From contig JAKCPI010002492.1 of the NCBI GenBank assembly GCA_023213315.1, positions 1 to 64,000 of the forward strand: a stretch of DNA of 64,000 nt. The letters are read 5' to 3'. Shown here in pieces: positions 17,870-27,159 of the stretch; position 1 is the stretch's first letter; each line of letters starts with the position of its first letter. This DNA is from Euborellia annulipes. Its lineage: Eukaryota; Arthropoda; Insecta; Dermaptera; Anisolabididae. Both the position numbers and the translations under genes were made by a program. A model generated the notes under the pieces. It saw only the letters and a list, made by a program, of their open reading frames with translations. It was not told the origin of the DNA and searched no databases.

Positions 17870-18030
17870 AAATGATATGCCGTTTTATTTGGGGGGAAGG
17901 GAGAAAGCTATACTCAATAATTTTAATATAAATATAGGTGGAATCTCAATTGAAATCTCTGAGAAATGCAGGTGCCTAGAGGCCATAATTGACTCAAATT
18001 TAAAATTCAACGACAACATAACCGAGTTGC
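17870..18030 (+). pseudogene. LINE reverse transcriptase fragment
   Basis: An open frame from 17877 encodes INIGGISIEISEKCRCLEAI and DSNLKFNDNI, which resembles the segment after the catalytic box of jockey/CR1-type reverse transcriptases (usual form ...YLGVIIDSNLKFNDHI). Only about 50 codons remain; at about 18030 it joins a MITE fragment. Confidence 0.5.
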
Positions 18031-18092
18031 TATACTTAAGTATATGGTGGATAGTGAAATAATTTTAAATGACCGAAAAGGTAAAACGTAAA
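18031..18092. mobile_element. half of a mariner-type MITE
   Basis: Matches the left half of 12352-12557: TTAAGTATATGGTG, ATAGTGAAATAATTTTAA and CCGAAAAGGTAAAACGTAAAA. Confidence 0.75.
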
Positions 18093-18118
18093 ATCTGGTA
18101 CAGATGATTTTATTTTTA

Positions 18119-18241
18119 TTTTCAGGGACTTAAGGTGCGCGTCTCGAAAAGCCGTTAGAAGACCATTCACTATCGAGTTACTCGAGGCGGCAAGAGATGG
18201 CGTTAGTTTTTCCCATAGGGATACAAGGGATTTATTCCATC
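18119..18241. mobile_element. fragment of the AGGTGCGCGTCTCG element
   Basis: Starts TTAAGGTGCGCGTCTCG and is the inverse of the right 120 bases of 52718-53108 (GGCAAGAGATGGCGTTAG, GGGATTTATTCCAT). The other end is missing. Confidence 0.75.
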
Positions 18242-19110
18242 ACTGTACATCTGTCAACAAACCGTTATAAATTTTGATTACATCAGAGGTCAGAATTAGA
18301 CTTCTGGAACTCCACTTTTTATACGATCTCTTATTGACGATTTCCTCAAGTATATTCATTTATTAAGTGGCCGTAAAAGATTAAATTTTGCTACATTATC
18401 AAAAAAAAAAAAAAAAAAAAAAATTATTAGTAATGTTAATAAAATATTCTTTGGGCTAATTAAAAAAAAAGAATATTATTTAACTCCTCTATAATAATTT
18501 AATAATATCATAAAAAGATAATTAGATACTAATTTGTCTGAAGTTAATTACATAGGTAGTTAAATAATTTTATGAAGTTTGCCTGTCTTTCAATGGAATT
18601 ATTAATTTGCAAGTGAGAGAGGATGGGGTGGATCCTTACTTTAATCATGAAATAATTACATCCTAGCACATAACATAGATAGATAAGCTGAGTTTCTGAT
18701 TTAAAAGCGTTAACAAAAGACAAAAGGGGAAAAGTTATCGACCACAAGGTGTCTCCCTCTATATTGGAACCAGCCCAAAAGACGACGACTTTATTGTTGT
18801 ATTGTATGTGTTTCTATAACTCTATCTGCAAAGAGAACCAAGTGGGATTAATATTAATACTAGAGGGTGTTTGAAATCAAATAAAATTGCAATACTGAGA
18901 GAGAGATGCCTTTGCCATTGTGCTAACAATATTGGAATTTAATTAAAACTATCCAAATACCAGACATGGTTATTTTTATTAGATAACTGGACAAGAGGTT
19001 GGATCATGAAAAAGAATTTCTGCTACCCAGGAAACTTCGATTCAAAAGGAAAAAAGAAAATTTAATTAAATAACAAATTTTATTATTTTTATTGTTGTTG
19101 TTGTTGTTTT
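18242..19110. other. AT-rich stretch, no gene
   Basis: A and T runs, TTG repeats at 19093-19110, and no recognised element. Confidence 0.45.
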
Positions 19111-19126
19111 ACAAATAAACGGATAA

Positions 19127-19282
19127 AGGTGCGTACACATCTGCGCTCTGCTCCGCTCCGCTCGCGAGCACCATGTTCGTTAGATTAGTACGGGTTTGAG
19201 CAGCTCGCGAGCATCTCAAAACCCGTCTAATCTAACGAACATGGTGCTGAGTGACGAGCAGAGCGCAGATGTGTACGCACCT
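19127..19282. mobile_element. PIF/Harbinger-type MITE, TAA target duplication
   Basis: Inverted ends AGGTGCGTACACATCTGCGC and GCGCAGATGTGTACGCACCT, flanked by TAA at 19124-19126 and 19283-19285. Further in, CGAACATGGTGCT mirrors AGCACCATGTTCG, so the 156 bases fold almost entirely. Removing it rebuilds ACGGATAATACGCAAAAG, the sequence seen in the palindrome at 17691-17708. Confidence 0.9.
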
Positions 19283-19305
19283 TAATACGCAAAAGTATTT
19301 ATTTT

Positions 19306-19557
19306 ATTTTATTTTATTTTTTTTATTTGAGGGAAAAGCCTAAATTATGGCATAAAAACCCTCAATAGCCTACAAAAAAAAAAAACATTCCCCGTTTAGT
19401 TACCCCTGGTGCATCGTGCACGGAGGCACGCACCAACCCCAATACCGGTATCTAGCTTAAATTGCCATCAACCCGGTTCCATTGTTGGGAGGGGCCCTTC
19501 ACCTCCTAATCCCCAAAAATCAGTCCCTGAAGGGACTGGTTCCACCCCTCCACCGTC
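19306..19557 (-). mobile_element. short retroposon, 13-base target duplication
   Basis: Flanked by AAGTATTTATTTT at 19293-19305 and 19558-19570. On the minus strand it runs from GACGGTGGAGGGGTGGAACC to an AAATA-rich tail, with TTGTAGGCTATTGAGGG before the tail. GC-rich in its first half. It may be the 3' end of a LINE not otherwise present here. A related piece lies near 22515-22555 (GGGTTTTTATGCC, GGCTTTTCCCCT). Confidence 0.7.
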
Positions 19558-19680
19558 AAGTATTTATTTTTTTGGCCGACGGTTCTTATTGAAAATTTAT
19601 TATTTTTAGTTTGTGAGATTTAATTAGCTTTGAATTTTTCATTAAACAAGTTAGAGCCCAATGATTTCCTATGGGTAAGG

Positions 19681-20530
19681 TTTTTTTTTTTTTTTTTTTT
19701 GGAATGGGTGCATAAGGTCCGAAGTCCTATAATGACCAATAGTCACATGCAGCCAGGAAGAAAATAAAAACAAAAGGAGAAGCATAAAGGGGAAACTCAA
19801 CTGCGGGAACTGAGAAGATGCCTGTTGAGATTAGACTTGAAAGTCTGAAGATTGTAGGTTTTGGGGAAGATAGACGCAGGGAGCTTGTTCCAATCACGGG
19901 AGGTCATGGGGACAAAGGAAGAATTGAAATTGTTTTGTTCTGTTAGTCGTGATCTGAACAGCATAGGGATGCTGGGAAGATGCCTCTCTTGTGTTCCGTG
20001 AATATGTTGCATTGGGTGGGATAATTGATTTTAATTCGGCAGAGCATTGACCATGGTAATACCTGTAGAAGAGTGAGAGTGCAGACACGCTTCTTCTATG
20101 ATCTAGTGACTGAAGGGATGCGGTGACCTATTAGTCTAATTGGCGTCCAAGGAGGAGAGTGCGTCTTTCGACGCAACTCGCCAAAGGTGGGAACCATATT
20201 CAAGACACGGCCGAATTTGGGCCTTATAGAGGGTTAGGAGTTGTTGGGAGGAAAAGTAACGCTTCCTTTTGAATAGGAAACCCAATTTCCTTGCGGTAGA
20301 TTTAACCACAGAGAGAAGTGGGTTCTCCAGGAGAGATCAGATGTAATTGTCACTCCCAGAACAGAAAACGAATCTTTGAACTCGAGACTATTATTGCTGT
20401 AAATAAAAGGAGGGCAAATCCTATTTTTTGGTCTAGAAATTAGACAACATTGAGTTTTTTTTAACAGGTTTTGGGTTTCAGGAATTTTTTGAGCCACCCC
20501 ATTGTTGTGAAGCCAAAAAGGGCGAGAGAG
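19681..20530 (-). pseudogene. LINE 3' end (reverse transcriptase C-terminus), copy 1
   Basis: Minus strand, in several frames: FKDSFSVLGVTITSDLSWRT (after the catalytic box), LYKAQIRPCLEYGSHLWRVA, SALSLFYRYYHGQCSAELKS, and SSFVPMTSRDWNKLPASIF, then a stop, a short 3' UTR ending CACCCATTCC and an A tail (T run 19681-19701). These are the usual C-terminal blocks of CR1/L2/jockey-like LINEs. The 5' part, including the catalytic box, is missing and frameshifts break the rest. The copy at 26131-26548 ends at the same point. Confidence 0.8.
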
Positions 20531-21163
20531 ATACAAAATTTGAAATTTGAAAACCAAAATTATATTTTAAAAGAGATTCGAAAAGCAAAATTTTATATCT
20601 GTCTAGATCAAGAAACACATACAAAGATTCCCAAAGAAAAGTGCAAATCCAGCATCTGGAATTTTTGCATATGTATCACTGTTTTCATGGGAATGGGGGA
20701 TTTTCGTCTTGAAAAATGTTATAAAAAGCCATCCTCCATTCTCTGGGGAAGATTCTCTCTCTCGCTTTCGTAACGGTCGATCATTTAATCATTTAACAAT
20801 AAAGAAACAAACTTCTATTATTTAAAACCACAGCAACTCTTTGGAAGCTGGCTACTCATAACAACATTTTTATTCGGACCCTGATCTCTCATCTCTATAA
20901 TTCCATTTCGAAATTCCAAAGGAAAGGTTTTAATCAAACGGACAGATACTCCTCTATTATACATAGATTTTTGATGGATGGATTTTATGAGGTACTGCTC
21001 TTTCCCAGCCCGGCAGGTCCCGAGTTAACAAAGTCGGCCCATTTTAAGACACTTAGGGCACCTCGAATTGGACCATTTGTTTCTGTGAGGTGAGATTTTC
21101 TCCCACTTTCCTATCCTAAGAGCAGACATCGGCAATGTTGAATTATTTGCGTCAAGCTGGACT
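20531..21163. other. possible LTR-like segment, otherwise no gene
   Basis: TTATAAAAAGCCATCCTCC at 20719 looks like a TATA box, followed about 90 bases later by AATAAAG (20799-20805) and then CTACTCATAACAACATTTTT and GGACCCTGATCTC. That order (TATA, poly-A signal, CA end) suits an LTR of a gypsy- or BEL-type element, but no paired LTR or primer site is certain. Confidence 0.3.
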
Positions 21164-21232
21164 CGAACTCGAGTTGTGTTAAAACTTCAGATTCATAATC
21201 AGGCTTAGCCACTTGCCTCAACTTTTATATTC
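21164..21232 (-). repeat. tRNA-like sequence
   Basis: Minus strand: AGGCAAGTGGCTAAGCC (box A like) and GAGTTCGAGTCC (box B), about 45 bases apart. The stems do not close into a proper cloverleaf by eye, so it is more likely a decayed SINE head. Confidence 0.4.
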
Positions 21233-21284
21233 AATTTTTGAAGATATTCAGTCGAAATTGCAATCACTAGTTCATAAATTATGA

Positions 21285-21512
21285 AAGATTTTAAAATTAG
21301 CAGTAAAGTAGCTCGAGATTGCTTGTCGAGATATGGCTAATGGAGGCTATGGCCAGGTAGGAATTTATTTTTTTTTTTAGGTAACTCAACTTATTGGCCA
21401 AAATGAGTTTCCTAAAAAAATATTTATTATTTTAATAAATTTCTACATGGCATCTTTATCAGCCATACCTTGACAAGTAATCCCGAGCTACTTAACTGCT
21501 AACTAGATCATA
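21285..21512. mobile_element. foldback element
   Basis: TTAGCAGTAAAGTAGCTCGA on the left mirrors TCCCGAGCTACTTAACTGCTAA on the right with GAGATATGGCTAA against TCAGCCATACCTTGA and GGAATTTATT against AATAAATTTC. About 225 bases; the middle is T/A-rich. Confidence 0.65.
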
Positions 21513-22194
21513 AGTTCCAAAGATGACTTGATACGTATTTCAACACTCTTGTATCACTTTTAGAATGGATTTCACAACTCACTTCATACAGAATTTGTTA
21601 ATTGAACAGTAAAAGCCAATAGAATATGACTTTCACATATAGCTTTTTTGCTAATTAGATACTACTTACTTTGTGTATAATTAATTACATAGCACATTAA
21701 TGTCATAAAGTTTTAAAATAATATTAAAAATTAACAAACTTATTTATCATTATTTTATTAAAAATATTAATTTATTTAGAAATGTATCATATAACAACGA
21801 AAAAAAGGCAAAGTTTCGGATACCAATAACCCAATATTACTATCTTATCTATTTAGAGATTAACAAAGTATAAAATATGTAATTAATTTGCATTATACAT
21901 AATTTGAAATTAAATTATGAGCTATGCGTGTATTTAAAATAAATTATGTTATTATATGATATTGAAATTGATAAAATATATCAATTCGATTCTATTATTA
22001 TTCGATAGGCTAGATAGAAATTTGCTATATTTGAGAGGCAATTAATTAAAAGTCCAGCATTTGATTTGATTTTAATTAAGGGAGTCATTTTTCCCACGAG
22101 TGGAGGGGGGAGACCATCCTAATGAGAAATTCACATCACCGAAAAATGTTTTGTTTTTTCTTAATCTTTATATCCAGAAGTACCAAATGCACAC
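21513..22194. other. AT-rich stretch, no gene
   Basis: Very AT-rich; nothing recognised. Confidence 0.5.
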
Positions 22195-23010
22195 TAGGGT
22201 GGGTCGTTTTGAGCCTTTTTTTCGGAGCGAAATGTAATACTCGGCAAAAGTGGCCCTCCCACATGGACATTACAGATATAAATTTTTTTTCAAATCGGAA
22301 AATATCTTCTGTGAGAATTTTTACCTCAGAGTTTCGAAACTTCGACTGAAAATCCCAAAATTTTCATTAAGTTTAGTTGCATGGGCGTACCCAGCGAGGG
22401 GCAGGGGGCAGCTGCCCCCCCCCCCTAGAAGCAAGAAAAAAAATTAAATGCTTATAAAGTGATGAAATGAAACAAAATTAGGTAGGGCAATAGTGACGTG
22501 GACTCGTTAGGACTCGAGGGTTTTTATGCCTTTAATTCGAAGGCTTTTCCCCTATACGTATATATATGAAAAAGCTATGTCACAATCTGGACGGCCCTGG
22601 ACGACCATAATCTGCCCCCTCTAGATTTGATCCTGGGTACGCCCTTGTTTAGTTGGGTTATAAAGAGACCATATTTTTAGATAACGAGAGGTTACTTCCG
22701 ATGAAAACTGACTAGCCTCAAAATGCAATGCGGAAGGACCCGAGATGCCTCCTCTGGGCCATAATTGTAGTGAATTTGCCACAGAGGAGGCATCTCTGGT
22801 CCTTCCCCTGGCATTTTGAGGCTAGTCAGTTTTCATCGGAAGTAACATCTCGTTATCCAAAAATATGGTCTCTTTATAACCCAACTAACTTAATGACAAT
22901 TTCAGTCGAAATTTCGAAACTTTGAGGTAAAAATTCTCACAGAAGATATTTTCCGATTTGAAAAAAAAAAAAATTTATATCTGTAATGTCCATGCCATGT
23001 GGGTGGCAAT
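22195..23010. mobile_element. foldback element with a hAT MITE in its left arm
   Basis: TGGACATTACAGATATAAAT (22264) mirrors ATTTATATCTGTAATGTCCA (22973); GAAACTTCGACTGAAA mirrors TTTCAGTCGAAATTTC; GAACCAGAGATGC-type centre reads GGATGCCTCC...GGAGGCATC. The arms are continuous once 22380-22647 is removed. The start GCACACTAGGGTGGGTCG may be a terminus; the right terminus is unclear. Confidence 0.75.
22380..22647. mobile_element. hAT-type MITE (CATGGGCGTA family), 8-base target duplication
   Basis: Ends CATGGGCGTACCCAG and inverted CAAGGGCGTACCCAG; flanked by TTTAGTTG at 22372-22379 and 22648-22655. An inner G/C-rich pair (GGCAGCTGCCCCCC) follows the left end. The same family with a different duplication lies at 41438-41656. 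Confidence 0.9.
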
Positions 23011-23054
23011 TTAGAACACGCTCTATTTATTTCAATCAATAATTAAATTGAAAT

Positions 23055-23140
23055 AAATTTTTTCGCCTGAGACTAGATCCGAACTCTCAACCTTTGGCAC
23101 CAGAAGCTAATGGTCTAGCTCTGAGCCAATGGGCAGAGGG
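23055..23140 (-). mobile_element. SINE-3 (tRNA-like) copy
   Basis: Minus strand: GCCCATTGGCTCAGAGCTAG (box A), then GAGAGTTCGGATCTAG (box B), then GTCTCAGGCGAAAAAATTTA and AT-rich tail. tRNA-derived head, single copy in the window. Confidence 0.5.
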
Positions 23141-23692
23141 TTGATTTAAAATATGAAATTATTAATTACTTTATTTGAATTAGAAATAAATCCCGCCTTC
23201 GATACATAATTTATTTCCATTCAAATACTAACATTTCAATCCATTTTGTGATCTTAAGAAGAATTAAATCCTCTTTTTATTACGAGTACCTATATTTAAG
23301 CTTGTCATTGATAAAGAAAAAAAAAAAATTAAAAAACATTTATAATAACAGTAGGATTAAATGATTTTTCAATCGTTAACGGAGAGACAGACAGCTTCTT
23401 TCATCCCATCTCTATTCCTATTTGAATTCTAAAAAAAAAGAGAGACGTTAAAATAAATTAAAATTTTGACAGGTTATTTATTTATTTTTTTCAGTTTTTT
23501 TTTAATAAAAGATTATCCCTTGGATCTTGATAATACACTCTTTCTTACTTTCAACTTATTTTATTTATTTTTTTGTTTTAAAACAAATATACTTTCTTTT
23601 TTTATAATAAATATACTTTGTATTATATTATTCGAATATAAATTTATTTAGAGGATGAAATTATAGATGTAATCCAAAGGCCAAAAAAATTT
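23141..23692. other. AT-rich stretch, no gene
   Basis: T- and A-rich with no recognised element. Open frames here are runs of Phe, Leu, Ile and Asn codons from base composition. Confidence 0.5.
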
Positions 23693-23895
23693 GCCCTCGG
23701 CTTGGTGTAGATTCCACTCAGTGCTCACCTCGACACAAACGTCGCGGGCTTCGAACCTTAGGGCGGTTAAGCCAAATGGATCCAGGCAAAGAGCGGCCCC
23801 AATATGATAAACCTCCATAACGGATATCGTAAAAGTCTTAACATGACCTATGTTGCGAAAAGATTAACGGTATGTGAGTGTTTAAGAGTCAAACT
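23693..23895 (+). mobile_element. SINE-1 diverged copy
   Basis: Head GCCCTCGGCTTGGTGTAG, ACAAACGTCGCGGG, box B CTTCGAACCTT, CATAACGGATATCGTAAAAG and TATGTTGCGAAAAGATTA. Internal deletion removes most of the hairpin core. Confidence 0.65.
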
Positions 23896-23936
23896 TTTGC
23901 CGTTATCCCAAAAATGGCTTGTAATTAAGCATTGGA

Positions 23937-24125
23937 ATCATCGGACTGCCTGGGATACGAACCCCCGACCCTTGGTATACAAGGCAGGCGCGCTACCAAC
24001 TACGCCAAGCCCGGGAGCCGACAAATAAATCCAAAGGCGGTCCCAGGATTTATATCCATATGGTCGTTACATGAGGAAGAGTGAATCCTCGAAGGAAGGA
24101 TAATTGGAGTAATAATGACTTATTA
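23937..24125 (-). mobile_element. SINE-1 head with conserved upstream extension
   Basis: Minus strand SINE head GGGCTTGGCGTAGTTGG to box B and CAGTCCGATGATT; upstream of the head lie about 105 more bases (GGATTTATTTGTCGGC, AATCCTGGGACCGCC, CATGTAACGACCATATGG, TCCTTCGAGGATTC) that also precede the SINE at 56163. So the two copies share more than the SINE. Confidence 0.65.
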
Positions 24126-24149
24126 TATTTTAATTCCGTTTTTGCACTA

Positions 24150-24312
24150 AAAAAATAACTTGTATTGTTAAGACCATTGAAAGCGACTTTTTCATTTGCC
24201 GAAATGGTGATGATCCCTGGCCTCCATGCTCTACAGATCTGACCCCCTGCGATTTCTTTCTTTGGGGTTAGCCAAAAACCATGAATTCGTCAGAAATTAA
24301 ATCGCAAAGAGG
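24150..24312 (+). pseudogene. Tc1/mariner-type transposase fragment
   Basis: Frame at 24210-24270 encodes DDPWPPCSTDLTPCDFFLWG followed by a stop. The block W-P-P-x-S-x-D-L-T-P-x-D-F-F-L-W-G surrounds the second catalytic Asp of DDE transposases of the Tc1/mariner group. Nothing before or after keeps an open frame. A dead remnant of a DNA transposon that may once have mobilised TA-type MITEs. Confidence 0.75.
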
Positions 24313-24660
24313 ATATGCCGCAGAGTGTCATGACTCATGCATGACCAGGGATGGGTAAAATTCTTTAAAAAGGATTACCGATTGGGGGATAGATGGTATT
24401 ACGTACTAATGGAAACTTAAGTTTGATAACACATCATACAACGAAGAATAGTGAAATCATGAGAAGGTGGTGTGCTTGTGATATTCACACCAGGTTTTTT
24501 TTGAACAATGGTCCTTGATCCAGAAGGCTAAAATGTTTTCTTAAATCTCACCTCGACTTTGGATTTGGATCGTGATCAAAGATTCTCATCCGAAAATCCT
24601 GGATCGGATCAGATTTTCGAATTTAAATCCAAAAAGATCGCGATCCTATTTCTGCTAATG
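24313..24660. mobile_element. possible hAT-like end with GGATC motifs
   Basis: CAGGGATGGGTAAAATTC at 24345 resembles a hAT terminus; 24545-24645 repeats GGATC, GATCC and CGATCC in both orientations, as subterminal motifs of such MITEs often do. No matching right terminus or duplication found. Confidence 0.3.
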
Positions 24661-25789
24661 ACCGCATTGCATTCGAGGGTCATTTAAATGAGATTATTTT
24701 TTCGCTTTTTGACAATAAAGTGTGTTTATTTTCAATCCTGTATCATCAAATTGAAAATTTGAAATGGCGTTTGTAAATTCGTCTGTTTTAATTTGACCGC
24801 TTTGTATTTCATATTTTGTAGTATCTATAAATTTAAAATTTATTTTCCTACCCTGCGATCTAATTTTACATTTGTCCACTTTTGTTTGACTATTAATCGC
24901 TTTACGTCTACCCCCTTAGAGTATTGCAAAGCAAAAGGCTTACTTACTCTGTTACCTTTTCTAACGGATTAAATTCGTATTAAAATGATTTATTCAATTA
25001 GTAAGTTGGCAACTGGTTTGGCGCTCGTCCCTTTATAGAGCGAGAGAGAGAGAGAGAGAGAGATGAGGGCTGTTTTGTATATTTCAAGGGATTTCGATGT
25101 TTCGAGATTGTCTGTCCAATGTCCGGACAAAGGATCAATTAACTAATCCGTCTCCGTTTATCTGGAAAGTTTTGTAAATCCACGAGAACGTAGGGAAGGG
25201 AGATAAATGATGATGATGATGATGATGATGCTACTTATTCATCCTGACATCTTGTAAAATCCTCTTTATCTAATCTTTTTAATATTTATGAATAATCATG
25301 GAATAAAGTTTCTTCATAATTAGAAGTTGTGTTCTAAAGTAGCAGCCGACAAATTGCATTTCCTTACAATCAATCCCATCTTTCTCCACCATGTGATGGA
25401 GATGTCCTTTAAGGCAGGAATTCATATTTAACAATTTGTTGAGAAGGGTTTGTTGCAAAGAACCCGGGATCTCCAGGGCTATCCTTTGCATCAGGTCACC
25501 AGACCCTAAACCAACACCCTCTAATTCTCAGTCTCTTGTTATAACAGCAGGCGAACAGACATCTTGATCTGTTCTATCACTCAACTGTAAGCAGCGTGGG
25601 AAGAGCACCGGATAGATTGGGGATTCTCGGGGATTAGTTAATAATTTTAATTTTTTTTTTTTTATGAAATTACCTCCGTCAAAATTTAGATTCCGCTCAA
25701 AGAACTGCACTATCTAGAATTAGATTTACCTTCTCGTGTCTGGGGTTCCGGCTTCTCTTCCCTTTCCAAGCAAGAAAAATTTATTTATC
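24661..25789. other. no gene; simple repeats and a SINE-2 scrap
   Basis: GA repeat 25037-25063, GAT repeat 25208-25231. At 25458-25500, GAACCCGGGATCTCCAGGG and GCTATCCTTTGCATCA match part of SINE-2. No coding region recognised. Confidence 0.5.
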
Positions 25790-25840
25790 AAGGAAGGGTT
25801 ACAGGGGAGAGACTGGCAGCCAAATTTCTTTAAATATTTT

Positions 25841-25890
25841 TATTGGGCCGACGTTTCGGTCTCGATAGAGGCCATCTTCAGGGCCCAATA
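25841..25890 (-). ncRNA. hammerhead-like ribozyme motif 6
   Basis: Minus strand: TATTGGGCC, CTGAAGA, T, stem II GGCCTC/GAGACC (one mismatch), GAAA, C-G, TC, GGCCCAATA. Stem I has nine perfect pairs. Confidence 0.68.
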
Positions 25891-25906
25891 AATGTCAACG
25901 AAATAT

Positions 25907-25956
25907 TATTGGGCCCTGAAGATGGCCTCTATCGAGACCGAAACGTCGGCCCAATA
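25907..25956 (+). ncRNA. hammerhead-like ribozyme motif 7
   Basis: Identical in fold to motif 6: stem I TATTGGGCC (25907-25915) with GGCCCAATA (25948-25956), box CTGAAGA 25916-25922, GAAA, C-G-TC; the predicted cut follows C25947. Confidence 0.7.
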
Positions 25957-26130
25957 AAAATATTTAAAGAAAGAAATTTGGCTGCCAGTCTCTGCTCCTG
26001 CAACCCTTCCTTTGATACAACTCAACAGCCACAACTACAATACCGAAAATGTATTTCAATAGAATTGGCTACCAATCATAAATCAAAATGGCTTTAGATG
26101 CAGAAAAAGACCTTTGAAACAAAACATATT

Positions 26131-26548
26131 TTTATTTTTTTGGAATGGGTGCGTAAGGTCCGAAGACCTATAATGACCAGTAGTCACATGCAGCCAGGAA
26201 GAAAAAATAAAAACAAAAGGAGAAGCATAAAAGGGGAACTCAACTGCAGGAACTGAGAAGATGCCTGTTGAGGTTAGACTTGAAAGTCTGAAGATTGTAT
26301 GTTTTGAGGAAGATAGACGCAGGGAGCTTGTTCCGATCACGGGAGGTCATGGGGGCAAAGGAAGATTGGAATTATTAGTCGTGATCTAAACAGCATAGGG
26401 ATGCTGGGACGATGCCTCCCTTGCGTTCCGTGTATATGCCGCATTGGGTGGGATAATTGATTTTAATTCGGCAGAGCTTTGACCATGGTAATACCTGTAG
26501 AAGAGAGACAGTGCAGACGCGCTTCTTCTATCATCTAGTGACTGTAGG
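26131..26548 (-). pseudogene. LINE 3' end, copy 2
   Basis: Very similar to 19681-20115 and ending at the same GGAATGGGTGCGTAAGG point next to a T run. Encodes SALSLFYRYYHGQSSAELKS and the adjoining blocks in two frames on the minus strand. 5'-truncated just upstream of that block, as is usual for LINE copies. Confidence 0.8.
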
Positions 26549-26814
26549 GAAGAATACAGGTATGAATACATTCCATAAATATGTAAATAATCTAAGCCAT
26601 TTTAAACTTTTTTGATCTTTCTCTAAATTTTCTCTTATCGTTTTTGTTCTTTCCCATACAGGTGTATTTTTTCTTTATTACTTCTTTCAAGTTCCTGAGA
26701 ACAAGAAGCGTCTAGCGTCAGAAAAGTCGACTGGATGTTGAGAAATCACTTCTAAAATTGACAAACATCATAATCAATAAATAACTTGTATATTTTACAA
26801 AAGTGCATGTTTTT

Positions 26815-26898
26815 TTGGTTGGCCAAGCGCCCTCATGGGACCGGAGAATTGAACCCAGGATCTCCAGCTTTTCAGTGAGCTATCCATTGCACCATCCT
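26815..26898 (-). mobile_element. SINE-2 (tRNA-Arg-like) copy
   Basis: Minus strand: GGTGCAATGGATAGCTCACTG (box A with the GCAATGGATA typical of tRNA-Arg), GGAGATCCTGGGTTCAATTC (box B), TCCGGTCCCATGAGGGCGC. The acceptor stem does not pair, so it is a SINE head. Confidence 0.6.
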
Positions 26899-27153
26899 AG
26901 GATCTCCAGCCTTTCTGGGGAATCAGTGAGCTATCCATTGCACCATCCCAGGATCTCCAGCCTTTCTGGGGAATCAGTGAGCTATCCATTGCACCATCCC
27001 AGGATCTCCAGCCTTTCTGGGGAATCAGTGAGCTATCCATTGCACCATCCCAGGATCTCCAGCCTTTCTGGGGAATCAGTGAGCTATCCATTGCACCATC
27101 CCAGGATCTCCAGCCTTTCTGGGGAATCAGTGAGCTATCCATTGCACCAGTCT
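26857..27153. repeat. 51-bp tandem array derived from SINE-2
   Basis: One 42-base variant (from 26857) is followed by five 51-base units starting at 26899, 26950, 27001, 27052 and 27103. Each unit is AGGATCTCCAGCCTTTCTGG, GGAATCAGTGAGCTATCCAT and TGCACCATCCC, i.e. the box A to anticodon-side half of the tRNA-like head. The 51-base period is a multiple of three, so open frames run through on both strands; they are not genes. Confidence 0.92.
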
Positions 27154-27159
27154 CGGGAT

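Larger units (their letters stand above)
25790..26011. mobile_element. Penelope-like palindrome with two ribozyme-like motifs
   Basis: Nearly perfect arms: AAGGAAGGGTTACAGGGGAG mirrors CTCCTGCAACCCTTCCTT and TATTGGGCCGACGTTTCGG mirrors CCGAAACGTCGGCCCAATA. Only about 16 bases separate the two motif units. The best preserved example in the window. Confidence 0.8.

Noticed and set aside
22195..23010. Inverted repeat as an assembly artefact
   Set aside because: The arms differ at many positions and one arm holds a MITE with its own target duplication, so it is a real old structure.
26857..27153. CRISPR-like array
   Set aside because: Units are contiguous with no variable spacers, the setting is eukaryotic, and the unit is a tRNA-like SINE half.
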